Of a stretch of DNA of 64,000 nt, positions 44,462 through 52,313 are shown piece by piece. Made by a program: the position numbers and the translations under genes. The notes under the pieces are model-generated. The model saw only the letters and a program-made list of their open reading frames with translations, searched no databases and was not told the DNA's origin. Origin of the DNA: CALMEC01 sp964434425 (GTDB lineage Bacteria > Actinomycetota > Thermoleophilia > Miltoncostaeales > Miltoncostaeaceae); contig CAYSVH010000002.1 in assembly GCA_964434425.1 (NCBI GenBank), positions 201,848 to 265,847 of the forward strand. Reading direction: 5' to 3'. How positions within the stretch are numbered: position 1 is the stretch's first letter; the number at the start of each line of letters is the position of its first letter.

Positions 44462-46210
44462 ATGACACCGGGACCCCTTCCGACGAACGCCGAGATCGCG
44501 CAGGCATTCTCGCTTCTGGCCGACCTCCTGGAGATCGACGGCGAGCGGTCACGGCACCGGCTCCTCGCATACCGGCGCGGCGCGGCGCGCGTCACACGGG
44601 TGACCGACTCGGTGGCCCGCCTCGCGCTCGACGGTCGTGCCACGGAGCTTCCCGACATCGGATCGACCCTGCAGGACAAGATCGTCGAGCTCGCGCGGAC
44701 CGGTGAGATCGGCGCCCTCACCCGCATCTCGGAGCGTGTCCCGGTGGGCCTCGCCGACATCGCGTCGCTTCCGGGTATCGGTCCGAAGCGTGCCCGCGCC
44801 GTCTGGCAGGCGCTGGGCGTCGTCGACCTCGAGGGGCTGGGCGCGGCCGTCGCCGACGGCTCGCTCGCCTCGGTCGAGGGGATCGGGCCCAAGACCGTGG
44901 CCCAGCTGGCGGACGAACTGGAGGCGCGGAGGCGGGGTGGCGGAAGCGGTGAGCGCATCCCCCTGGGGCGGGCCGACGCCGTCGCGCAGCGGTTCGCCGT
45001 GGATCTGGCCGGGCTCGACAGGGTCGGCCGGGCCGTCGTCGCCGGTGGGATCCGGCGCGGTGGTGAGACCGTCCACGATGTCGATCTCGTCGTCGAGACG
45101 GAGGATCCGGAGGCGGTCGCCTCGGCCATGAGGGACCATCCGATGGTCACCGAGCTGCTGTCGTCCGGCACCGGGGGTGCGGCCGTGATGACCCAGGCCG
45201 GCATCCGCGTCGAGGCGCGTTTCACGCCCCCGGCCACGTTCGGGAACCTGTTGCAGCACCTCACCGGGAGCCGGGCGCACAACGTGCGTCTTCGCGAGCT
45301 CGCGGTTCGCACGGGGCGATCCGTGTCCGAGCACGGCATCACGCGTCCGGACGGCAGCGTCCTGCGCTGCCGCGACGAGGAGGACGTCTACGCGGAACTC
45401 GGTCTCGCATGGATACCCCCGGAGCTCCGTGAGGACACGGGCGAGATCGCCGTCGCCGAATCGGGTGCGTTCCCGTCCTTGGTCCGCGAGGAGGATCTCC
45501 GCGGCGAGCTCCACTGCCACACGGATTGGAGTGATGGGCGCAACACCCTCCGTGAGATGGTGATGGCGGCCCGGGCCCTGGGCCGTGAGTACATCGGCAT
45601 CAGCGATCACTCGGTCAGCCTCGCCATGGCCGGCGGGCTCGACGCCGACCGCGTGCGCCGGCAATGGGACGCGATCGACGAGATCGATGCGGAGTTCGAC
45701 GACATCGCCGTGCTGAAGGCGTGCGAGGTGGACGTCCTGGCCGACGGACGGATCGATCATCCGGACGATCTTCTCGCCGGGTTCGACTGGGTCACGGCCA
45801 GCCTCCACAGCGGTTTCCGGCAGTCACGCGATCGGCTGACGAAACGCGTCCTCGCGGCTGTCGATCATCCGCTCGTGAACGTCGTCGGCCATCCGACGGG
45901 ACGCATGTTCGGCCGGCGCGAGGGGTACGACCTCGACCTCGGCCGCGTCATCGCCCGCGCGGCGGAGACGGGCACCGCGCTCGAGATCAACGCCCAGCCC
46001 AAACGCCTTGATCTGGGTGCGGCCGATGCCCGGCGCGCGCTGGCGGCCGGGGTCGACCTCACCATCGGCACGGACGCGCACTCCGCGGACGAGCTCGCGG
46101 TCCGGCGCTACGGGGTTCTCACGGCGCGCCGCGCGGGTGCGACGGCCGACCGCATCGTGAACACCCGCAGCCGCGAGGAGCTCCGTGCGATTCGCGACCG
46201 GGGTCGCTGA
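44462..46210 (+). CDS. polX: PolX-family DNA polymerase/PHP protein with altered catalytic triad
   Basis: The 582-residue product has an N-terminal HhH and 8-kDa-like region (DIASLPGIGPKRARAVWQAL at about 99-118). A polymerase-beta palm (about 165-310) follows, then a C-terminal PHP phosphoesterase domain (about 345-582, metal residues in ELHCHTDWSDG and YIGISDHSVSL). The palm carries Asp206 and Asp208 in HDVDLVVE, but the third position, normally Asp, is Glu251 (RVEARF). The usual GS motif reads GGIRRG. Polymerase activity may be lost or changed, while the PHP 3'-5' exonuclease residues look complete. ATG 44462 is the start. Confidence 0.88.
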   Translation: MTPGPLPTNAEIAQAFSLLADLLEIDGERSRHRLLAYRRGAARVTRVTDSVARLALDGRATELPDIGSTLQDKIVELARTGEIGALTRISERVPVGLADIASLPGIGPKRARAVWQALGVVDLEGLGAAVADGSLASVEGIGPKTVAQLADELEARRRGGGSGERIPLGRADAVAQRFAVDLAGLDRVGRAVVAGGIRRGGETVHDVDLVVETEDPEAVASAMRDHPMVTELLSSGTGGAAVMTQAGIRVEARFTPPATFGNLLQHLTGSRAHNVRLRELAVRTGRSVSEHGITRPDGSVLRCRDEEDVYAELGLAWIPPELREDTGEIAVAESGAFPSLVREEDLRGELHCHTDWSDGRNTLREMVMAARALGREYIGISDHSVSLAMAGGLDADRVRRQWDAIDEIDAEFDDIAVLKACEVDVLADGRIDHPDDLLAGFDWVTASLHSGFRQSRDRLTKRVLAAVDHPLVNVVGHPTGRMFGRREGYDLDLGRVIARAAETGTALEINAQPKRLDLGAADARRALAAGVDLTIGTDAHSADELAVRRYGVLTARRAGATADRIVNTRSREELRAIRDRGR

Positions 46211-46255
46211 CCCGGTCTCATGCGGTCGTCGCCCGCAGTCGGCGCGGCTTCCGCG

Positions 46256-47062
46256 TCAGCCGGGGATCCGCGTGACGAGCTCGCGCAGGAGGCCCTCGGT
46301 GCCCGGTACCACCCCGTCGATCAGGTGGTCCGCCGACTCGAGGACGACGGGCGGCGTCTCCGGTGACCGCACGCCGACGCGGAGCGCCGCGTCCAGGCGT
46401 CCGTCGCTTCGGAGTGCGCCCAGCATCGCCCACACGGTGACGTCCGTTCTGTCGTCGCCGACCGAGATGGCGGATCGGATGGCGGGGGCCGTCTCCAGGA
46501 TGATCCGGACGGCCGTCCCCTTGGACGTGCCACCGGCCGGATGGACCTCGAGCGACATCCGTCCCGGTTCGACCCGAAGCTCCGCGTCCCGCCCCCGCGG
46601 CGCGACCGTCGTGGCGAGAAACGACACCGCGGCGTCGATGTCGGGCGCGTTGCGGTAGTGGAACGTCAGGGTGGCGCCCTTGTCCTCCAGCCAGAGGCCG
46701 TGATCCTCGAGATCGCGGGGATCCCAGCCGCGTGCGAACTCCTGGAGCGGCGTGAGGTCACCCGCACCGGCGTCGAGCGGGCGCCCGCCGGTGTCGACGA
46801 TCTCGGTGCCGTGGTTGCCCGAGTAGACCACGCCGTCCATGTCGACGATGCGACGAAGATCGGTCAGTGATCGTCCGCTGATGAACGCCAGGAGCCCGAG
46901 GCGCGGTGCCAGGGTCTCCAGCGATCGCCGGATCTCGGCGGGGATCACGACGCCGGCCGGATCGGGAACGATCGGTGCCAGTGTGCCGTCCAGGTCGAGC
47001 AGGAGCGCCAGACTCCCGGGGTCGGAGGTGAGTTCGGTCAGGTCGGGGAGATCGGTGGTCAT
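46256..47062 (-). CDS. otsB: Trehalose-6-phosphate phosphatase
   Basis: This is an HAD-family phosphatase that makes trehalose from its 6-phosphate. The 268-residue product has the catalytic Asp23 and Asp25 in LLLDLDGTLAPIV, FISGRSLTDLR, the TPP signature YSGNHGTEIVDTGG and motif IV SVGDDRTDVTVWAML. ATG 47062 is chosen; ATG 47074 adds four residues, and a longer frame runs on into intergenic repeats. The synthase gene otsA is not in the window. It is convergent with polX. Confidence 0.92.
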   Translation of the reverse strand: MTTDLPDLTELTSDPGSLALLLDLDGTLAPIVPDPAGVVIPAEIRRSLETLAPRLGLLAFISGRSLTDLRRIVDMDGVVYSGNHGTEIVDTGGRPLDAGAGDLTPLQEFARGWDPRDLEDHGLWLEDKGATLTFHYRNAPDIDAAVSFLATTVAPRGRDAELRVEPGRMSLEVHPAGGTSKGTAVRIILETAPAIRSAISVGDDRTDVTVWAMLGALRSDGRLDAALRVGVRSPETPPVVLESADHLIDGVVPGTEGLLRELVTRIPG

Positions 47063-47081
47063 GGCCGCGACCATATCCGGC

Positions 47082-47615
47082 TGTTGGTTCTGGGGAGCGG
47101 TGGCCGGGGACTGGCGGAGGGCATCCTCCCGCCCGCCCCGGCCAACCGCCGGTCCCGGGGCTTCGCTCCGGGCCTCACGTGTCCGAGCCTCGGTTGTGTT
47201 GAGGGTTGCGCGTTCTTGATGTTGGTTCTGGGGTGCGTACCGCCGGGACTGGCGGTGGGCTATCCACCCGCCCGCCCCGGCCAACCGCCAGTCCCGGGGC
47301 TACGCGCCGGTCCTCACGTGCTCGAGCCTCGGACTGCGTTCGGGGTTGCGCGTTCTTGTTGTTGGTTCTGGGGTGCGTACCGCCGGGACTGGCGGAGGGG
47401 CATCCTCCCGCCCGCCCCGGCCAACCGCCAGTCCCGGGGCTTCGCTCCGGGCCTCACGTGCTCGGGCCTCGGGTCGCGTTCGGGGTTGCGCGTTCTTGTT
47501 GTTGGTTCTGGGGTGCGTACCGCCGGGACTGGCGGGGGCATCCTCCCGCCCGCCCCGGCCAACCGCCAGTCCCGGGGCTACGCGCCGGTCCTCACGTGTC
47601 CGAGTCACGATTGCG
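47082..47615. repeat. Intergenic repeat family A, four tandem units of about 140 bp
   Basis: Units start at 47082, 47220, 47360 and 47500, each opening TGTTGGTTCTGGGG. Each holds the family core CCCGCCCCGGCCAACCGCC and ends near the motif GCGCGTTCTTG. Unit 2 contains perfect 14-bp inverted repeats CCGGGACTGGCGGT (47243-47256) and ACCGCCAGTCCCGG (47284-47297) with a 27-base loop; units 3 and 4 are similar. Variation is clustered in the loop. The array lies between divergent otsB and the gene at 48064. Frames are open through the repeats on both strands without recognisable products. Confidence 0.92.
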
Positions 47616-47707
47616 TACATGGCTACGCACCAGGTTGATTCTCCCTTGCCCGGGGTATCCGACCCCAGCCAACAGCACGGGTCGAACGCCCACAAATCCG
47701 GCATAGC

Positions 47708-47960
47708 GGCGAGTGCCACGTTCGCCGGGTAGTCGGCCCCGGCGGATCGGACGGGGCGGGCGGGAGGATTCCCTTCCGCCGGGGCCGCAACCCCGGATTC
47801 CGGAGGCCTCCGAGACAAAGGGTTGAACACCCACCCGATCCGGAACCGACGGCGAGTGCCACGTTCGCCGGGTAGTCGGCCCCGGCGGATCGGACGGGGC
47901 GGGTGGGAGGATTCCCTTCCGCCGGGGCCGACCTCCCGGTGTCCCAGTCTCCCCTCGAGA
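47708..47960. repeat. Intergenic repeat family B, two units of 143 bp plus a partial unit
   Basis: Unit starts at 47708 and 47851 are 143 bp apart and the units are nearly identical over their first half. Each has a perfect 13-bp inverted repeat CGGCCCCGGCGGA / TCCGCCGGGGCCG around a 28-base loop: 47734-47746 with 47775-47787, and 47877-47889 with 47918-47930. A diverged copy of the unit end lies at about 47662-47707. No coding potential is convincing. Together with family A it fills the 1-kb gap from 47063 to 48063, which otherwise has no gene. Confidence 0.88.
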
Positions 47961-48063
47961 CAAGGTCGAACACCCACCGAGTCAGGAACGTGCGACGAGT
48001 CGCCGCTGTAGTTTGTGCCCGTTCGGCAGGAGATGGAGGCCCGGGGGCATCTAGAATGCCCGC

Positions 48064-49269
48064 GTGTCCACGGGGAGAGCGGCGGTTTTCGTGATGGGTC
48101 GGTCGGAGCGCGGATCAAAGGTGCGTCACATCGCGCGGGCGGGCGTGCTCGCCGTCGCCGCGGCGGCGCTCGTGGCACCCGCGACCGCCGGTGTCACCTC
48201 GATCGGCGTCCGTCCCCTCCCGCCCGATCGCATGGGAACGGTCGTCGGCTGGCAGCCGAAGTCCAAGACGGCGGTCGTCGCTCTCAACTCCGGTCGCCTC
48301 ATGACCATCCACGCCGTGCGGCGTCAGGCACCCGGCACACGGGTTCGCGTCCAGGGCATCAAATGGGGTCAGCCGACCTCCGGCATCAAGTGGTCCCGGG
48401 CGCCACGGGGAATCAAGTGGGGCATCAAGTGGGCGCGCAACGGCACCTTCCAGTCCCGCCTGCAACCCGTCTCGCGGTCCAAGCGGGTCCGGATCCGGGG
48501 CGTGGTCGTGCAGCGGTACCGCGGCGCGGTGGCAATCGGCACACGGGGCGGGGTCGTCGTGGTGCGCCAGGCCGTCTGGCTCCCGCGGACCGGCAGGAAG
48601 ACCAAGGCCCTGCACGCGACGCGTCCCGCCGTCGGTGATCTCGTGACCACCAACGCCCTCATCGGCCCCCTCGGCCGACTCCACGGCGACGGTGTCCGCG
48701 TCATTCCGACAGCCGCCCCGCTGCCGGTCCCGACCGGTGGCGTACTGCGCCGCACGGCGTCCGCGAACGTGATCCGCATCACGTCGACCACGGACCCGTC
48801 GTATCCCGTCGCCACGACCCTGGCGGTGCCGGGCGGCGTCGACGTCTCGCGCCTCAAGCCGGGGACCGAGGTCTCCGCGACGGCGACGGTGAACCCCGAC
48901 AGGTCCCTCCGCGTCGCGGATCTCGCGCCCAACACCTCGTTCGCCGCTGCGAACGATCCGAGTCAGCAGATCACGGTGCCGCCTCCCGCGCCCGCCATCA
49001 GCCTCGGACTCATGGACGAGGCCCTTCGCCACTGGAACCTGGCCCGGACCGAGGGCCGGATCAGCGACCCCATCCTCGCCGAGGAGGGGGTCCGGCTTCT
49101 GAATCAGGCGCGCTTCGCGGCCGCCGACGGCCAGTGGGAGTCCGCGGCCGCAGCGCTCGACTCCTTCCAGACGCTGATCGTGGATGCGAACGGGCAGGGG
49201 GTCGAGACGGCGGTCGTCGCGAATCAGATCTCGCTGATCAGCGTCATCCTCCTGCGCCTTCCGACGTAG
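48064..49269 (+). CDS. Secreted protein with Ile-Lys-Trp repeats, function unknown
   Basis: The 401-residue product starts at GTG 48064 (ATG at codon 11 is an alternative). A signal-like helix lies at about 24-43. An OB-like beta region precedes the unusual segment at residues 98-124, where the tetrapeptide GIKW appears four times, at 98, 107, 116 and 120, with spacings 9, 9 and 4. The middle carries repeated beta strands (RVRIRGVVVQRYRGAVAIGT). The C-terminus (about 330-401) is helical, rich in Ala and resembling a TPR/four-helix region. No family was recognised. It follows the repeat block and is convergent with nuoN. Confidence 0.75.
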   Translation: MSTGRAAVFVMGRSERGSKVRHIARAGVLAVAAAALVAPATAGVTSIGVRPLPPDRMGTVVGWQPKSKTAVVALNSGRLMTIHAVRRQAPGTRVRVQGIKWGQPTSGIKWSRAPRGIKWGIKWARNGTFQSRLQPVSRSKRVRIRGVVVQRYRGAVAIGTRGGVVVVRQAVWLPRTGRKTKALHATRPAVGDLVTTNALIGPLGRLHGDGVRVIPTAAPLPVPTGGVLRRTASANVIRITSTTDPSYPVATTLAVPGGVDVSRLKPGTEVSATATVNPDRSLRVADLAPNTSFAAANDPSQQITVPPPAPAISLGLMDEALRHWNLARTEGRISDPILAEEGVRLLNQARFAAADGQWESAAAALDSFQTLIVDANGQGVETAVVANQISLISVILLRLPT

Positions 49270-49320
49270 ACGTCCGCCAGTCCCCGGACACCGCTCCCCC
49301 GGAATCCTCCGAGGCAAGCC

Positions 49321-50763
49321 CTACAGCGCGGGGAAGATGGCCGCGGCGGCGTCCCGGCAGAGCTCCAGGATCGGCGAGGCGACGATCGCCAGCGCGATGA
49401 CGCCGATCCCACCCGCGATCGCCACCGTCTGAACGGCGGCGGGTGAGCGGCGCCCCTCACTGCCGTCCTCCTCGGGCTCGCCGGCCCAGGTGGTTCCGAT
49501 GACGCGCAGGTAGTAGCCCAGGCTGATCATGCTGCCCACGGCGAGTACGATCGCCAGCCAGAGCAGGTCCGCGTCGATGGCCGCGCCGAACAGGAGGAAC
49601 TTTCCGATGAAGCCCGCCAGCGGCGGGAATCCGGCCAGCGAGAGCATGGCGAGCGTCATGACGATCCCGGCGAGCGGTCGGCGGCGGCCGTACCCGGCGA
49701 AGCTCGCGATGGCGTCGCCGTCGGGGATCTCGCGCTCACGCTGGATGACCAGCGCGAAGGCGGCCATCGTCATGGCGACGTACGCGATCAGGTAGTAGAG
49801 GAGCGCCTCCACGCCCTCCGAGGTGCCGACGGCGACACCGACCAGGAGGTACCCGGCCTGTGCCACACCCGAGTAGGCGAGCATCCGCTTCATCCCGGTC
49901 TGCAGGAGCGCGGCGACGTTGCCCACGATGATCGTGACCGCGGCGATGATGGCCACGGCGAGCTTCCAGTCGTCGAACGTCGTGATCAGCGCGCCCGAGA
50001 AGAGGACCACGAACCCGGCCAGCGCCGCCGCCTTGGTCGCGGTGGCCATGAAGGCCGTGACCGGTGTGGGCGCACCGTCGTAGACGTCGGGCGTCCACAT
50101 GTGGAACGGCACGGCCGACGCCTTGAACGCGAGGCCCACGATGACCATCGCGATGCCGGCCAGCGTGAGCGGGTCGCCCAGCATGTCGCCGGCGATGAGC
50201 GCCCGCTGCATCTCGGAGAGGACGACCGTGCCCGTGGCCCCGTAGAGGAACGCCATGCCGTACACGAGGACGGCCGAGCCGACGGCGCCGACGATCAGGT
50301 ACTTGAGACCGGACTCCAGCGACCGCATGCGCCACGTCTCGATGGCGCACAGGATGTAGAGCGCCACCGAGAAGATCTCGATCCCCAGGAAGAGCACGAT
50401 CGTCGTGCCCGCACCGGCGACGAGGATCATCCCGGACGCCGCCAGCATGAGGAGGCCGGCGTACTCCCCGCGCTTGTCCGCCGCCGACGGCTCGCGCCAG
50501 GCGAGTGCCAGCGCCGCCAGCGTCGTCACCAGGAAGATGAACGTGAGGAGAAGGCTGAAGCGGTCGGACGTGAAGTTGTCCGCGAGCGCCGTCTCGCGAT
50601 CACCCCAGAGGAACACGCCCACGACGCCCGCGGCCACCAGGCCGAGGACCGCCATGACCGTCGGCATCACCCGGCGGTGGGGAGCGGGGAGAAGCCCCGC
50701 CAGGATGGCGAGCACACCCGCGCCCGAGACGATGAGGAAGGGAGTGAGAGGAGCGACGTTCAC
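49321..50763 (-). CDS. nuoN: NADH-quinone oxidoreductase subunit N
   Basis: This is an antiporter-like proton channel of complex I, last gene of the operon. The 480-residue product has about 13-14 membrane helices and conserved charged helix residues in AFKASAVPFHMWTPDVYDGA and GMKRMLAYSGVAQAGY. Start GTG 50763 overlaps the nuoM stop by four bases; an upstream extension is not conserved. It is 51 bp from the convergent gene ending at 49269. Confidence 0.94.
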   Translation of the reverse strand: MNVAPLTPFLIVSGAGVLAILAGLLPAPHRRVMPTVMAVLGLVAAGVVGVFLWGDRETALADNFTSDRFSLLLTFIFLVTTLAALALAWREPSAADKRGEYAGLLMLAASGMILVAGAGTTIVLFLGIEIFSVALYILCAIETWRMRSLESGLKYLIVGAVGSAVLVYGMAFLYGATGTVVLSEMQRALIAGDMLGDPLTLAGIAMVIVGLAFKASAVPFHMWTPDVYDGAPTPVTAFMATATKAAALAGFVVLFSGALITTFDDWKLAVAIIAAVTIIVGNVAALLQTGMKRMLAYSGVAQAGYLLVGVAVGTSEGVEALLYYLIAYVAMTMAAFALVIQREREIPDGDAIASFAGYGRRRPLAGIVMTLAMLSLAGFPPLAGFIGKFLLFGAAIDADLLWLAIVLAVGSMISLGYYLRVIGTTWAGEPEEDGSEGRRSPAAVQTVAIAGGIGVIALAIVASPILELCRDAAAAIFPAL

Positions 50764-52313
50764 CGGCAGGGGCCCTCGGTGGCAATTGTGTATTCGCGGG
50801 TTCCGGGTTCGGCGTCGATCATGAGGTCCCCCGTGGGTTCGCACACGGCGAGCGTCTGGCGGACCGGGGCCTCCGTCGAGTTCATGAGCCCGGCCGGCCA
50901 CAGTGCGATCACCAGCATGGCGATCACGAGCGGGGCCAGGTACAGGACGTCGGTGGAGCGCAGCTCGCTGCGCCGGGCCACCGCCACGTCCTCATCGGCC
51001 GCGCCGTTCATGGTCGACTGGTACATCCGCAGCATGTACACGGATGCGTAGACGATGCCGAGGCAGGCGATCACGGCCAGCAGCGGGCGCTCCTGGAAGA
51101 TCCCCGTCAGCATGAAGAACTCACCGACGAACGCGTTGGAACCCGGGAGTGCCAGCGCGGCCATGCTGATGACGAGGAAGATTCCCGCCGCCCACGGCGC
51201 GTTCTTCGCGAGTCCCGACAGCCGGTCGATCTGCTCGTCGCCGTCCCTCACGCGTCCGAGGATCCCGACCATGGCGAAGGCGGCGGCGGTCACGATGCCG
51301 TGGTTCACCATCTGCAGGACGGCGCCCTGCCCGGCCATCTGGTTGAACGCCATGATGGCGAGGATGATGAAGCCGAGGTGCGCCAGGCTGGAGTAGGCCA
51401 CGAGCATGCGCATCGTCGTCGACTGCCAGGCGATCAGCGATCCGTAGACGATCCCGATCACCGCCAGGACGGAGATGGCGAGCGCCAGGTTCCCGGCGCC
51501 CTCCGGGAAGATGGGGATGCCCACCCGGATCAGTCCGTAGGCGCCGGCCTTGCTCATGACCGCGGACAGGAGGGCGGTCACGATGAGCGGAGCCGAACCG
51601 TAGGTCACCGGCATCCATCCGTGGAACGGGAAGAGCGGCAGCTTGATCAGGAAGGCCAGCGCGAAGGCGGCGAACAGCCACGTCGACTGGGCCTCGCTCC
51701 ACTGTGTCCCCACCAGCTCGCGGATGGTGAAGTTGAACGTCTCGTCCCCGGTCGCCGACATCACCCCGGTCGCGACGATCGCGACCAGCATGAGGAGGCT
51801 TCCCACCATCGTGTAGACCACGAACGTGAGCGTCGCCACCCTCCGTCGCGCGTCGCCCCACATCCAGATGAGGAGGGCGAACGGGACGAGCATGGCCTCC
51901 CAGAAGACGTAGAACAGGACGAGGTCGCCGGCGGCGAAGAGCCCCAGCAGGCCGGCCTCCGCCAGAAGGAGCAGGCCGAGGAACGTGCGTGGTCGCTCGG
52001 GCGAGCGTGCGATCGCGGCGAAGATCGCCAGCACGAAGAGGAGGGCGGTGAGCCCCATCATCCAGATGGAGATGCCGTCGACCCCGACGTCCCAGGCGAG
52101 ACCGAGGGAGTCGATCCAGGTCCGGTGGTCGATGAGCTGCAGGGCCCCGTCGTCACGGTCGAGGCGCGTGAACGTGAACGCGACCAGAGCGAGGGTCGCG
52201 AGGGCGAAGCCCGCCGCGGCACCCTCGGCGGCGGCCGAATCCCGCCTCGGCATCACGAACATCAGGAGAGACCCGATCGCGGGGATCAGGATGATGAGCG
52301 TCACCCAGGGCAT
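50760..52313 (-). CDS. nuoM: NADH-quinone oxidoreductase subunit M
   Basis: This is a proton-pumping antiporter-like subunit. The 517-residue product has about 14 helices, with the family segments LPLFPFHGWMPVTYGSAPL and AYSSLAHLGFIILAIMAFNQ. The start ATG 52313 shares one base with the nuoL stop. The C-terminal 30 residues are a short, charged extracytoplasmic tail. Confidence 0.95.
   Translation of the reverse strand: MPWVTLIILIPAIGSLLMFVMPRRDSAAAEGAAAGFALATLALVAFTFTRLDRDDGALQLIDHRTWIDSLGLAWDVGVDGISIWMMGLTALLFVLAIFAAIARSPERPRTFLGLLLLAEAGLLGLFAAGDLVLFYVFWEAMLVPFALLIWMWGDARRRVATLTFVVYTMVGSLLMLVAIVATGVMSATGDETFNFTIRELVGTQWSEAQSTWLFAAFALAFLIKLPLFPFHGWMPVTYGSAPLIVTALLSAVMSKAGAYGLIRVGIPIFPEGAGNLALAISVLAVIGIVYGSLIAWQSTTMRMLVAYSSLAHLGFIILAIMAFNQMAGQGAVLQMVNHGIVTAAAFAMVGILGRVRDGDEQIDRLSGLAKNAPWAAGIFLVISMAALALPGSNAFVGEFFMLTGIFQERPLLAVIACLGIVYASVYMLRMYQSTMNGAADEDVAVARRSELRSTDVLYLAPLVIAMLVIALWPAGLMNSTEAPVRQTLAVCEPTGDLMIDAEPGTREYTIATEGPCR

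Noticed and set aside
47460..47600. CACGTG in the repeat units as extra parS sites.
   Set aside because: Only the central hexamer matches; the flanks (CCTCACGTGCTCGAG and variants) lack the TGTTT/AAACA arms.
47082..47960. CRISPR array or REP clusters in the repeat block.
   Set aside because: Units are about 140 bp and near-identical throughout, with no short direct repeats separated by unique spacers and no cas genes.
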